From assembly GCA_026826555.1 (NCBI GenBank), contig JAKSZT010020697.1:2945511-3009510 (forward strand): 64,000 nucleotides of DNA, read 5' to 3'. The DNA comes from Tolypeutes matacus (lineage: Eukaryota > Chordata > Mammalia > Cingulata > Chlamyphoridae). Within the stretch, counting starts at the first letter, position 1; each line of letters opens with the position of its first letter. The position numbers and the translations under genes are program-made. Below the pieces are notes generated by a model, which was given only the letters and a program-made list of their open reading frames with translations, was not told the origin of the DNA and searched no databases. This document shows positions 24,127-35,980 of this stretch, one piece after another.

Positions 24127-26218
24127 TTTAGAACCAGAAGTAAAATTATCTCTATTCTGAGATGACATGATCTTAACATGTAGAAAAATTCTACAGCAGC
24201 CATAAAAACACATGTCTATTTACACTCATGCACACACACACACCGCATTAGAGCTAATAAATAAATGCAGTAAAGTTGCAGGGTAAAAGATTAAAAACAT
24301 GCGTAAGTCAGTTGTATTTAAGCAAACAAATTTTAAGAATCCAAAAAGAAAATTAAGAAAAAATTAATTTTCAGAGGCATCAAAAATAAAATTGTTATGA
24401 ATAAATTTAAACAAACTATGCAAGATTTCTATAAAATATTGCTGAAAGAAATTAAAGAGGACCTAAATAAATGGAAAGACATCTCATTTAATGGAATGGC
24501 AGATTTAATATAGTTAAGGCGGCAATTCTACCCACAAAACAATTAGAGAGACAATGAATGCTTATCATAATCTCATAGCCCATTTAAAAAAATAAATAAG
24601 AATAAACAAAAAACAAAGAAACAAACAAGGAAATTATTCACCTCTCAATGAAAGTGTTCTAATAATGATGGATGTGATGAATGCACAACTATGTGATTAT
24701 ACCAAATACCACTCATTGTACACTTCAGATGAAGTTATGTTTTATTAATATATATCAATAAAAATGATTCGTTTTTAAAAAAATAAATGTACAAGCTTAC
24801 CCTTGAAATCATGGAATTATAAAGAGACCTTAACAGATTTAATTATACTGAAAAAGAACAAAATTAGAAGATATACAATTCTGTATTTCAAAACATAATA
24901 CAAATCTACACTCATTAAAATAGTGTGTTATTGGCATAAAGGTAAACATCTAAAATAATAAAATAGAATTTATACTTCAGAAATAAACATATATATATAT
25001 ATATAATCAATTTATTTTCAACATACATGGCACCAAGGTCTTGCACTCAGGAAAGAACAATATCTTCATCATGTGGTGGAACAACCGGATATGAACATGC
25101 AAAGCATGAATTTTGATCCTTACCTTAAAATATTTATAAATAATTAAGTCATTTAGAGATGTAAATGTAAAAGGAAAACTATACCATTCTTACAAGTAAA
25201 AATAGTGGTAATTCTTTATTACTTTTCATGTGGCAACTGATGCTTAGATATGACATTAAAATCACTAGAAATAAAAATAAACAAATTGTTTTTCACAAAA
25301 ATTAAGAACTTTTAATCAAAGGAAACCCTATCAAGAAAGCGAAAAGATAAACCTACATAAAGGGAAAAATACTTTCCAATCATATATCTGAGATGCACCA
25401 AATAACCCAGAATGTATATATATTTAAAAATCCTTTACCTTTAACATAAAGACAATCTAATTAAAAATGAGCAAAGTATTTGAATAGACATTTTTTCAAG
25501 GAATATATGCAATTGGATAACAATACTGATATAATGCTAAACATCTTTAGTTATTATGGATATGGACATCAACACCAAACAAAATGTGACATCACTTCAA
25601 ACCTGCTGGGATGGTTATTTTTTTTTGAAAATCTGAAATAACTGTTGGTGAGGATATGACAAAATTGGAATCCTTGTACATAGCTGATAGGTATGTACAA
25701 TGGTACAACAACTTGGAAAATATTTATGCAGTTCTTCAATCAGATAGACAGAATTTGCTGATGATCTAGCAGATATCTTCCTTGATATATATACCCCAAA
25801 ATTGAAGAAAGATATTCAAGTAATTGTGTAATAATGTTCATATTAGCATTATTTACAATAACAGGTAGAAACAAGCCAAATTTCTATCACCTAATAAATA
25901 GATGGCCAAAATGTGTTAATATCCATACACTGGAATTTTGTTCAGTCATAAAATGGAATTAAGTAGTGGTACAAGCTATACCATGAAAAAGACTTGAAAA
26001 CATGCTAAGTGTTTTCAAAACTTAGACCAGATACAAAAGGTCACATTTTTAAAAGACTCCATTTATATGCAATATCCCAAAGAGGCAAATCAATAGAGAC
26101 AAAAGAATGATTAAGGTTTGGCAGGGATTGAGGGGAGTGAGGAATATGGAATAACTCCTTTTGTGTGTATGAGGTTTCCTTTGGAGTTGATAAAATTTTC
26201 TGAAATTAGCTAAATCAT
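24127..26218 (+). mobile_element. Old, degenerate L1 fragment (L1 copy 5)
   Basis: Starts in the RT palm (KLSLF-like, with a degraded ADD motif near 24155-24170) and runs to the ORF2 C-terminus near 26100. It is much more diverged than its neighbours. A short L1 3'-end fragment (about 24634-24782) interrupts it. Simple repeats are (CA)n near 24230-24242 and (AT)n near 24990-25004. No clear end signals. Confidence 0.7.
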
Positions 26219-28806
26219 ATGTTGCCTAAAAGTTACCTCCCAAGGGCCTCCTTGTTGCTTTAATGTGGCATCTCTCTAAGCTAAACTCAGTATATAAACA
26301 CACTGCCTTTGCCCAACATGGAACATGACTCCTGGGGATGAGTGTCCCTTGCACCAAGGGATTATTACCAAGCACCAACTAGCAATACACCTGGAAAAAG
26401 ACCTTGACCAAAGGGGGAAATGGTAAATACAAATGAGATTTTATGGTTAAGAGATTTCAAAATAAGTAAGGAGGCCAGAGGTTACATTTATGCACATCTC
26501 AGCAAGAACGCACTGCCAGAGTAAATACTGCCTGAAATAGTGGGACTCCTGGTTACTCAAGAGATGTCCAGACACTATAGGCAGGGCAGACAGCTCAGGA
26601 GTTCGGCACCCTGACAGAGGACCTAACTTCATAATTTATGCTCCCAATTGTGACAGAGCTGGACTCATCTGTGGTTTCCTACACATGGATTTCTGCCCCT
26701 TCTATTTTTTTTTTATTTTATATATATATATATATTTTTTAAAGGTGCTTAGATTACCCAAATACTCCACAGAAATTACAGGGATTCCCATGTTCCCCAC
26801 CTCCCACACCTCCCACAACATCCCACCCAAACATCCTTCATCAGTGTGGCTCAACATCCTCAATGGATACACACATCCTGGGGCCTCACCACCAAGCATA
26901 GACCACAGTTCACATCGTAGACCACACTTTCTCCCCCACAGTTTTGAATGGTGTGTGCTGATTCAAAATGGCCTACATCTGTCGCCACAACAGCACCCAG
27001 GACAACCCCCAAGTCCCGAAAAAGCCCCTGTATTTCAACTGCACTTCCCCTCCCTGCCCCGAAAGTGTCCAGTGGCCACTGGCTCCACCTCACTGTCACA
27101 ATTTCTTCCATTGCTAGAATCACCATGTATACAAGAGAATACCATCAAGTCCACTCTAGTCCATAGTTCTTCCCCCAATCCTGAGGGGACTGGGATGGTA
27201 ATGTCCACTCCATCTCCAAGTCAGAGAGGGCTTATATCCCATGGATACGGTAGATGGGATTATCCTGGCTGCAGCTGCAGGCCATCTCCATTCCCTGGGA
27301 TGGCCATTATCCATCATCGTCTCCTCGCCAGGTGACTTGGATGAGTCCATTGAGCTGTAGGGTAGGAGTTGCAGCTCCACCGAGATTCCACGCACAGCTG
27401 GCACATAGGTAGGCCAGAGGCTCTAGTCTCTGGAAGTACACCTAAAAACTCCAGCATCACATATAGGTTTGAATAGAAGGGACTGATGAACCATGTGCAG
27501 GGAGGACTTATTTGAGTCCAACTCTGTCACTCTCAGGAGCACAGATTCCCAAATAGAGCCCACTGATAAGGCATCAGTCTCTGGGGCTATTGCCCCTTAT
27601 ATAGGACCTGGGTGTCTCCAGAGCCCTCAGGAGCCCCTCTGTGTGGGGTGATATACACTTTGGTGTTCTATGAGCTCCTACTGATGTGTGCGTAAGCGTT
27701 ACCTCTGGGATGATCTCCCGACTCTCTTTGAAGTCTCTTAGCCACTTGAACTAATATGTCTTTACCTTTTCCCCCTCTTATTCAAGGTCTTTTTCCAGTC
27801 ATGTTGCCAGTTGGCACTTGATATTAATCCCTCGTTGCCAGGGAGGCTCATCCCTGGGAGTCATGTCCCACGTTGGGGGGAAGGTAATGCATTCATATGC
27901 TGAGTTTGGCTTAGAGAGAGGCTACATTTGAGCAACAAGGAGGCTCTCAGGTGGCAACCCTTAGGCACCCCATAACAGTAGGCTAAGTTTCAATTACAAG
28001 AGCAAAGACTCATACGGCTAGTCATCAATAAGAAGAACTCATCAGTGGACTGCCCCTTCTATTTTAGGCTATAGTTAGTATTATACTTGATAGGTGTATA
28101 TCCAAGACAATTAAATCTTTGGTCTGTCCACATGTCCATGGGCCCTGAATCTCAGCAGAGTTGCAAAACCTACTCTCCAGTTCATTTGACTCACACAGGA
28201 CAACTAACAAGGTGATGATGAAGGACAACACCCATCCAAAGGAACAGAAAGTCTGCAACTCTAAGCAAGACAGTTCCATCCATCTGTCCCAAGGGATCTA
28301 AGTCCTCTTTCAGTTAGAGAGAGAATGGGCATCACAATCCCAAAATCCTCAAGATTATGGAATGAACAATGGACTAAAATGGACTTACTATTATTCTACT
28401 ATAAACTTATTGTTATTCTAGCAATGGAAGAAATTTTAACAATGATGGGGAGGCAGTGGACATCAGAGGTTCTGTGGGGAGGGAGGAATAGGTGTAATAT
28501 GGGGGCATTTTGGGGACATTGGAATTGTCCTGAATGATACTGCAATGACAGACACAGGCTATTATATATTTTGTCATAACTTACAAAATTGTGCATTACA
28601 GAGTATATACTATAAACTATAATCCAAGGTTAACGACAATGCTTCAATATGTGTCCATAAATTGTAACAAATGTACCACACTAATGTAGGATGTTGTTAA
28701 TATAGGATAGTATGTTAGGGGGAGGGAGTAAATCATATGTGAATCCCCTATATTTTTATGTAACATTTATATAATCTAAAGTTTCTTTTAAAATTAAAAA
28801 AAAAAT
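26219..28806 (+). mobile_element. Long L1 3' UTR module, copy C (outer, split by an inverted copy)
   Basis: The plus-strand module reads 26219-26708, is interrupted by 26709-28049, and resumes after the second TSD at 28066-28806. It finishes with the AATCCCCTATATTTTTATG tail and A-rich end near 28805. It carries the shared landmarks TATATAAACACACTGCC, GGAACATGACTCCTGGGG and GGACTAAAATGGACTTA. It is 5'-truncated, starting near the TGTTGCCTAAAAGTTACC block. Confidence 0.8.
26709..28049 (-). mobile_element. Inverted L1 3' UTR module nested in copy C
   Basis: A 1.34 kb reverse-complement copy of the module with its poly(A) end at 26709 (T-rich with TATA repeats) and its 5'-truncated end at 28049. 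Perfect 16-bp TSDs CTGCCCCTTCTATTTT flank it (26693-26708 and 28050-28065). It is close in sequence to 59940-61200. The TSD and tail prove target-primed insertion of an RNA containing only the 3' UTR. The 216-codon ORF across it (26685-27335) is not a gene. Confidence 0.92.
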
Positions 28807-31229
28807 ATGGGGATGGAAGCTGTACAATCTAACAAAATGGCAAAATCTCACCAAAGACAATCTGGAATTTCCATGTCCATTTTGGGAAATGTCCAATTAG
28901 ACAAAATTACTTATCACTCTGGAAAAGGAACTCTAAAACTAAACAGCTAAATGGAATGCCTACTTTATTTAATACCCATAATTTACTAACAAATGCAAGA
29001 AAAAGTTTCATTAAAGGACTCTTTGCAAAAGACAAATGAGAAAGTGTAATGTCAGAAGAATTCTATGTTTTCTTTATTTCTATGTTTTTGTGTCAGACAA
29101 AAGCTAAATAAGTTATAATTGAAGCTATAAGCTCCCTGTGTCTGTCTGTATATTTGATATATGACATTTTCCTACCTCTGAATGCTATTACTAAAGTAAC
29201 TTATGGAATTCCTTTAAAGAGATCTATTCAAGTTGGCTTAAAGATAAATAAGCAATTATATTTAAATTAATACTCCTATACTTCCAGAAATTAAGGAAAA
29301 CAAACTCCTAATATTTCCAGTGAAAACAAAGAATGCATAGAAGTAAATGAAAATTTCTTTAAAAAAATTAAATTTCACAATATTCAGGTAAACCATAGGC
29401 AAAAAGGACTGATTTAATATTAACTAAATAAAAATAGCTATGTCTTTGGAATTATCAATACTATATAGAATATAAGCATACAAGTATATTCTAGATTGGT
29501 GTGTTCTTCCTAAATTTATGCAGTCTTCTAATAAAATAATTTAGCATTATATCTACTAGATCCTTAAGATGATCAAAAAATGTAAACTGAGTTCTGAAGG
29601 TTGTTGGTTTGAAGGCAGTTTCCAAGATCTTTTTGATAACAAATATGTAAGGTATGTAGTATGTGTTTTGTTAAGGGAATGGAAAAGAGTTTTGTCTAAA
29701 AGTGAAATGACAGGTTTTTACAAAATGATAAAACGGAATATGCAGGACAATCTGAATAGATATAGAAACTTGTGGAAGGTTTTCAGAAAAGGGATTTTAT
29801 CTTTCATGGTCATGGGTGGTTAAGATTTGATAGTTTTATAAGATATTTAAGAGTTTCCTTAGACAGAATCTTCATGCAAAACTAGTATTTGATTTTCTTT
29901 CCTTTATAATGACAAAATATCCTTGGATTATTGGTCTACTCTTAATAAGAATTAATAGAAAGTTTTTCTAAAACATCTAAGGAACCTGCTTAGAGAGAAA
30001 GATATTGTATCTTATCAGAAAAATCTCCTGTGCTTTATATCCTTTGTATAAATATCATTTAATTGCTTCAGAAAATGTCTCCTCACTTTTGAAATAAAGT
30101 ATTTTTTACCACCATGCTACTGTCTCTATTTTTAAAATATTTCATTGTCACTGTCATTAAGTAAGGAACTAAATATTGTTTCACAGTTTTCCATGATCTT
30201 ATTTATCAAAATGTTAAAACCTAACAACATTTGACATTTTCCTTCAAAAAATTGAGCCATAAATAATATCTTGTTGATCTCAAACTCTCATTGGGGTTTT
30301 CCAGAGGGTCCTTGTAAAATCACGAAGGACTTTTTTTTCCCCTTATAAAAAGAGAGGTGATAAACCAGTTAGTTTCATTTGATATGTTATCAGTTGCATA
30401 GGAAGTGTTATCAAATTAAAAATGATTTTGTAACTTTCTGTTGGCTAAATTATAGGATAAAATGCTATTAATATAAACATTTCAAAAATTATATAAAGTT
30501 CTTTGAGATTGGTCAATATCCTCAGTGTCCATGATTTGTTCCAATTACTGGTAAGTCTGATATTAGACAGTAGTATTACTGGTCATAATTTCAGTGGTTC
30601 TTAAATAATATTTTGTGACCTCTCATATGATTGTTCACTTTTGTAAAACAGCAATAAGTTAACCATGGATATTTTAAGTTTTCTGTCATCTACTGAGAGT
30701 TTTTATTCTGATGCTTCCCTGATTTGTAATCAGCTACAGGCCAGTGTGCTTTATCTTCAACATAAAGGACTGTCTCAGAGACCTATGGGAAGGGTTATGT
30801 CAAGTTCTCTGAGGCACCAGCTTCTAATGACATTCCTTAAATAACTTTGAGAGCATACCACTGTACTGAGTCAAGATCTCTAGAAATTAAATGAAAAAGC
30901 TGATAAGTTCTTGAGGTTGGTCACAGAAGATCTAATGAAACACATAATTACTTAGGGCTAAATGAACTAATAAATAATGAGCATAGTTTTCTTTGGATTA
31001 TTGCTAATATTTTATTGTTCTATTTTCTAGATACAAGGGATCCCTTACTGAATTAAGCTATCTATAATTCAAAAAACATTCATCTTTATCTCCTTGCCTG
31101 ACCCATCCAGAATTTGACTTTTACTGAATATTCTTAATTTTATGGTACTATATATTTATTTTCATAGATTCAGTCAGGATCTATTCTATTTGTTAACAGG
31201 AAATAATTGGAGGAAATAGTTATATAACC
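28807..31229 (+). other. AT-rich stretch, probably the 5' part of the decayed provirus
   Basis: About 2.4 kb with no intact ORF above 84 codons and no L1 or SINE that I recognise. It runs without a visible break into pol sequence at 31230, so it may hold decayed leader, gag and early pol of the same provirus, but I could not identify those domains. No 5' LTR matching 34816 onward was found. The 29569-29823 ORF has no recognisable motif. Confidence 0.35.
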
Positions 31230-32640
31230 AAGTCTTAGGGTTGTTAATTCAAGAACACAAAGGAAACTCCAAATCTATTGCATATTACAGCCTCCACCTT
31301 GATGTACCTGTCTGTTCTTACACAAATTGTGTTAAAGATTCAGCAGAAACTGTCAAATTAATTATAGTCTCAGGGAACTTAACTCTGAGCAGGCCTAACA
31401 TTTTTCCTCCAGAAAACTGATTTCTTATGTGATCCTTCTACTTAACCTTCACCTAAAATGCAGCACTATTATTGACCCTGCTACTCTACTACCTTTATCT
31501 AATGAGGGGATACCCCATGACTATAAACTGCTAACTTCAAAATTAATGACTCCATACTTGTTCTTATGATCAACCCAGATGTCATTCTATTTGTTAATGC
31601 TTCTTATTCTAGAATTGTTAGTGGTACATTCCAAACAGGCTATATCACATATTGATTGAATAAGGTAGCCATCTACAATTTTCTTCCACCAAAAAGGATG
31701 AACTCTGTGCTCTTACCCAACCATGTTTTCTATCAGAAGGAAATTCTGTTAACATCTACAGCAGGGGTTCTTTTTTCCACTGACCCTTTTGCCATTCAGG
31801 TGAAAACCACAGACCACTTCTCAGAAGGCAGCAGCAGATGGTTTTATGACAATCAACACCAGAATGTCTTTAAATTAAAATTTTCAATTCAAGCTCACAG
31901 ACCCCCTCAAATCTTTCCCCTGGTTAAGAAACCCTGATCTATAGTGCTTTCAGCATGCTATGGAATCAAAGAGGGTTCCTCACTTCTAGTATGCCAGTTG
32001 AAAATTGTAGACCAGTAAATTTTCTCTTTTGTACCAATTTTCTCCCATTACTGTTGCCATCATTGAGATATAGGCTTATACAAGAAGGACTGATCCTGAA
32101 TATTTTTAAAAATGCACTTGCATATTTTCATGCAAAAACAGCTACTAGTAAAACAGCTGTAATTATAAACCTAAATTAATACTGTCTAAATTAACTGAAG
32201 AACCTAGCCTTTCCTGGCCCAAAATTTTACCTTTGACCCTCTGTTAATTCACAGCATTCTTTCAAGAAACTCAAATTCCCCCCATATGAAATTGTTCCTA
32301 GCAGACCTATCTCTGAGAATAAATTGAGAACTGATCACTTATTGTCACACTATGACATGACCCAATTTTCAAATCTTTAATGCATTATGCCAAAGATTAT
32401 CTTCAACAAGTAAAGGACACCTTTCCTGTCCCACATGACAGACACTCCATTAATCATAATCTGTCACCAGGGTAATGGATCAACTGGAAATAACAGCCCT
32501 AGATCCTCATTAAAAGGAACCCTGCCAAGTACTCCCAACTTCTGATAATGCAACTTAATTACAGGGTGTTGAGCCATGGGTCCATATTACTCACTAAAAC
32601 AAAATTCCATCAGACTCCTGGACTAATTATAGAGACTTTA
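31230..32640 (+). pseudogene. Decayed endogenous retrovirus pol (RT connection, RNase H, integrase C-terminus)
   Basis: Translating across frameshifts shows the gammaretrovirus-like order: connection/RNase H start (about 31235-31420), RNase H core (about 31560-31760) and RNase H C-terminal motifs (about 31950-32150). An integrase C-terminal region follows (about 32190-32600). The first RNase H catalytic Asp position reads Asn, and stop codons and frameshifts are frequent. A DNA transposon splits RNase H at 31762-31936. In a live virus these enzymes copy and integrate the genome. This copy cannot do so. Confidence 0.7.
31762..31936. mobile_element. hAT-type MITE inserted in retroviral pol
   Basis: A 175-bp element with terminal inverted repeats CAGGGGTTCTT / AAGAAACCCTG (one mismatch) and flanking 8-bp TSDs ATCTACAG (31754-31761) and ATCTATAG (31937-31944). 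An 8-bp TSD and CAGGGG termini are typical of hAT DNA transposons. It encodes nothing and would have been moved in trans. Its position separates two halves of the RNase H coding region. I cannot name the family. Confidence 0.85.
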
Positions 32641-34420
32641 AAATCAAATGAGCCAGGAAATGAAGTAGAAAATGTCACAAAGTAAACTACTTATTCCCAA
32701 GGTGACAGATCAAGTCCTAACATAAACAAGTCATCACATAAACTCTACTTTACTAATACTTACAAATGCATAAAATCTTTATATTTTCCTATGCATTGTC
32801 CTTGCACTGGCCTGAAAAGACAATGCCATTGTCTGCTTCTCCAAGGACATTTCAAAGGAAGGTAACCTTACAAACTGTTGGAATTGTCACCATAAACCCT
32901 GATCTACGCACATTGCAAGGGATCACATAGTTCTACCCAAAACAAAGTTCTTTATCACAAATGCTTCAGTCTCTTTGGATTATACAGCACCATTTTTTTC
33001 ATATCAAATATGAATATTAGACCCAAGGTCTTCTTTACTCTGCTTTATGTTTTCTTGGATCTGTAACCTTGTAACCAAAAATTAAGAATTAACAAAAGTT
33101 TATGATTATGGAATCATTATATAGATGCTTTTTTCCTTAGTTTATAAGTATATTATAGCATAGCCCAAAGCTAATACCTGAGATTATTGAAACTGCCTAG
33201 GTCAACCTCATCCTTCTTTATGGTTGCTGCAAACAAGACTCACCCTTGTGTATACTTACTATTGCGATGGTTATTCCAGTCTGACTTTACCTTTTTTAAT
33301 GGTCATTTCAAAATAAGTCTCACCCTTGTATATACTTATTATTGTGGTGTTTATGCTAGACTAAACTTATATTTGATTATGGTTATTTGAAAACTAGCTT
33401 GTATATATTTACTATTTTGATTTTAGCCATTCTACCTTCCTCTGTTTGAATCCATAAAACCCTAAAGTCCTCACAATCAAGGAGGCAGATTTTTGGGCCA
33501 TTGCTAGACCAATGACCTCTTTGCTATCCTAGCAAATACACTTTCTCACTTGGAACCACAGTATCTCAGGAATTGGTCTTTAAAAAGTATTGGAAGGAGA
33601 GAACCTGCTTTTGCTGAATATCAACCACACTAGAAATACAACAGTTTGAGAGACTTATAAAGATATCATAGAAGAATTTAGAAAACTTACTATGATAGTC
33701 CAAATGCATCCACAAACTACAAGTTATCTTAACAATGTATGTCCACTTTCATGTTCAAGGTATAGGATCTGCAAAAGATTACAGCACAACTAAATTATGG
33801 TCAGCTCTTCACTTGAACTCTCAATAACAGACTCTTGGATGCTAAGGACAAATGATAGCATTCCTAATAATGAATTTATAAACAACATCACCTTGACTAA
33901 TATTATATTGTTCTGTAAGGCAATATTTTTATTGTAGAAATTTTATCAAATATTTGTCTGGGCAGTAAATTACATTAATATCTGATAAATGTCTGGGCAA
34001 TGTACACTTTGTCTCCTCACAGTCCCTTTGGAATTTTTAATAAATCTGAAACTTCTCATTGGAATATTCCCCTCAATCTACAGTCACAGGTAAAACAGGA
34101 TTTACCCGGGGAATGATTCTGGGTTTGCCTGTTTTGGCAGATTGCTGCTACCTTAGCTTGGGGTTAATACAAATGAAAGCAGGATTAGATATTTATCAAT
34201 CACAATAAGAGAAATTACTGAATCTACTGCTAGAGCTATACCTGCACAACAAGTCATTAGACTTAGTTAAACTTGTTTTAGACAATAGCATTGCCAAACT
34301 TGTCACTTATTTGCTGAAACAAGGAGGGATTTTTGCCATTGCCAATATCACCTGTTGTACCTGGGTACACACTTCTGGGGAAGTTAAGAAACAATTGCAT
34401 GAAATAATTAAATAGACCAC
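32600..34420 (+). pseudogene. Decayed endogenous retrovirus env
   Basis: Follows pol and ends before the polypurine tract and LTR. The transmembrane-subunit ectodomain is recognisable near 34190-34400. It has a heptad-rich stretch, the conserved region before the disulfide loop, then a CX6CC-type motif whose first Cys reads Phe (about 34325-34365). The surface subunit (32700-34000) is highly decayed, with many stops. Three imperfect repeats of about 80 bp (33219-33430) lie within it. No intact envelope can be made. Confidence 0.62.
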
Positions 34421-34815
34421 ACGGTTTAAAGAGGTAAGGTCATCCTCAAGGCCCTAATTTGTTCATGTTGATTTCATTTGGGTCAAATCATGGGTCCTGG
34501 TCTTGGGTGTATATTATGATGTAGGCAGTTAGGCCTTTTATCACTCTAGTACTCATTATAGTCTCCCTAGTATACTCTTTTCTCTCAAGGGTTTTGCATG
34601 TTGTGTCCCAAGGCACTTGTGATTTCTTTATATCTGGGATGACATCAAAATGATGATTGTGGAAAAACTGGCATCATGACCTTCTATGAATCCATCATGA
34701 AAATAACCTGCAAGTACTACTCTAAGACCTTAGGCAGTAACTGAAAATGGGCTCAACAACTTACATTTTGATCACAACTCTCAATGGCTGAGAGCCAGAT
34801 CAAACTGGGGGAAAT

Positions 34816-35212
34816 TGTTAAATTAAGTAGGCCATAGATGGAGTCAATGCTAAGCCCTACATCAGCAAACTTAAGCTTAACTTAGTTTCTAGCACTTGTA
34901 AGTGCTCCTTTCCCCAGAATTCTTGAAACATAAAAAACTGCCATAACATGCCTGGTTATTTCCTCTCCTCCTTCTCCAGGAATCTTGATCTGTTTTTGCG
35001 CAGTTATTTGTCCCCAGCTCCTACGATTTGTTTAAATTCTTTTCCTTACTTGGTGCCCCATTTTCCTTACTCTTTTCATTTCTCGGAGTGTCCAGTCCAG
35101 CAGCAGTTCAGTTCAACCTGCACCCTCGATTTTTCTCTGTGAGGCTTTTCTGCCAAAAATTTCTTCCCTACTAGGTTATCTGCCTCTGAGAGTCAGACAG
35201 GGTCATTCCAGA
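34816..35212 (+). mobile_element. Endogenous retrovirus 3' LTR (3' end uncertain)
   Basis: Begins with TGTTAAATT directly after a purine-rich CTGGGGGAAAT tract that fits a polypurine tract. A TATA-like ACATAAAAAACTG lies near 34928. The sequence looks like U3 followed by R/U5, but the 3' end is not defined. A CA at about 35212 is one choice, and the LTR could extend toward 35690. No matching 5' LTR lies in the window, so age cannot be read from LTR divergence. Confidence 0.55.
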
Positions 35213-35711
35213 AAGGTGAGACCCCCAGAAAAGACCATTCTGCATTTAATGAATTCCACCAACAATAACCGGAATGAGTGAGTACACCACGAGGCCATAG
35301 CCATTCTGCTGCGATTTTACTCCCCACCCCCCTAAAATGTGGGCCCTTTTGTTTTCAGCATTCCTCAGCAGCTTGTTTTCAGCACTGGGTCTCTGTGGGC
35401 TTCTATCTCCATACCTGGATATGCATGGGGTTCTAATTCACTACTGTGAGTTCCTCTAAAATCTGTTTCACCTGCGAGAGGCATCTAGGCTGCTTGCTGC
35501 CTCTGGAGAACTCCCAAGCTTTGCACGGGACCCACTGAGAGAGAAGGGAAGAGGACCGGTAAGTCCTGGATGGAAGTTTCCTACCTGATATTTTTCTCTT
35601 TCTTCAATTCAGCATTTGTGGAGTCCTCTCACATTATTCAGTGTATCAGGGGAGGATTTTTCAGGATACCGCTTCCGTCGCTGTGTTGATGACGTCACCC
35701 CCCACCATTGA
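35213..35711 (+). other. Sequence between LTR and SINE, possibly a retroviral leader
   Basis: About 500 bp, less AT-rich than its surroundings. It contains a CACTGAGAGAGAAGGG block followed by CCGGTAAGTCC near 35558-35568, which resembles a splice donor of a retroviral leader. If real, an LTR followed by leader would suggest a tandem provirus reduced by recombination. It may equally be the rest of the LTR or flanking DNA. Confidence 0.3.
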
Positions 35712-35806
35712 ATTTTTTTTTTTTTTTAAAGAGGTACAGGAGTGTGAACACAGTACCTCTACATGGGAAGCAGGAGATCAACCACTTGAGCTATATCCAC
35801 TCCCTC
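35712..35806 (-). mobile_element. Short tRNA-derived SINE
   Basis: The reverse complement starts GGGAGTGGATATAGCTCAAG, continues with the CTCCTGCTTCCCATGTAG block and ends in an A run (read as T14 near 35715-35729). It is the short monomeric SINE also seen at 46938-47011 and 52861-52959. I found no convincing TSD. Confidence 0.8.
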
Positions 35807-35980
35807 ATTGATTTTTTTCTAACTTTATCTCAACTGCAAAAAATAAAATAATAGACAAAAGGCAGCATAAGAATTTACAGAAGCATTAATCTAAAAAATT
35901 CCGCTCCATCACACTTATCTTATTTAATCCTAAAAACAAACTCAATTGTTCTTCCAGTGTTAAGAAAGATACATAAATGA
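35807..35980. other. AT-rich flank, target of the SMAP1 retrocopy
   Basis: About 170 bp without recognisable features. The last 19 bases (35962-35980) are the left TSD of the retrocopy and continue logically at 37214 after it. Confidence 0.6.

Noticed and set aside
26685..27335. 216-codon ORF, one of the longest in the window
   Set aside because: Runs across the T-rich end and body of an inverted non-coding L1 3' UTR module; homologous copies do not keep this frame.
29569..29823. 84-codon ORF with a K/R-rich composition
   Set aside because: No recognised motif, isolated, no splice or codon pattern; probably chance within the decayed provirus.
31656..31937. 93-codon ORF as a host protein
   Set aside because: It is a chance join of retroviral RNase H sequence and a hAT MITE.
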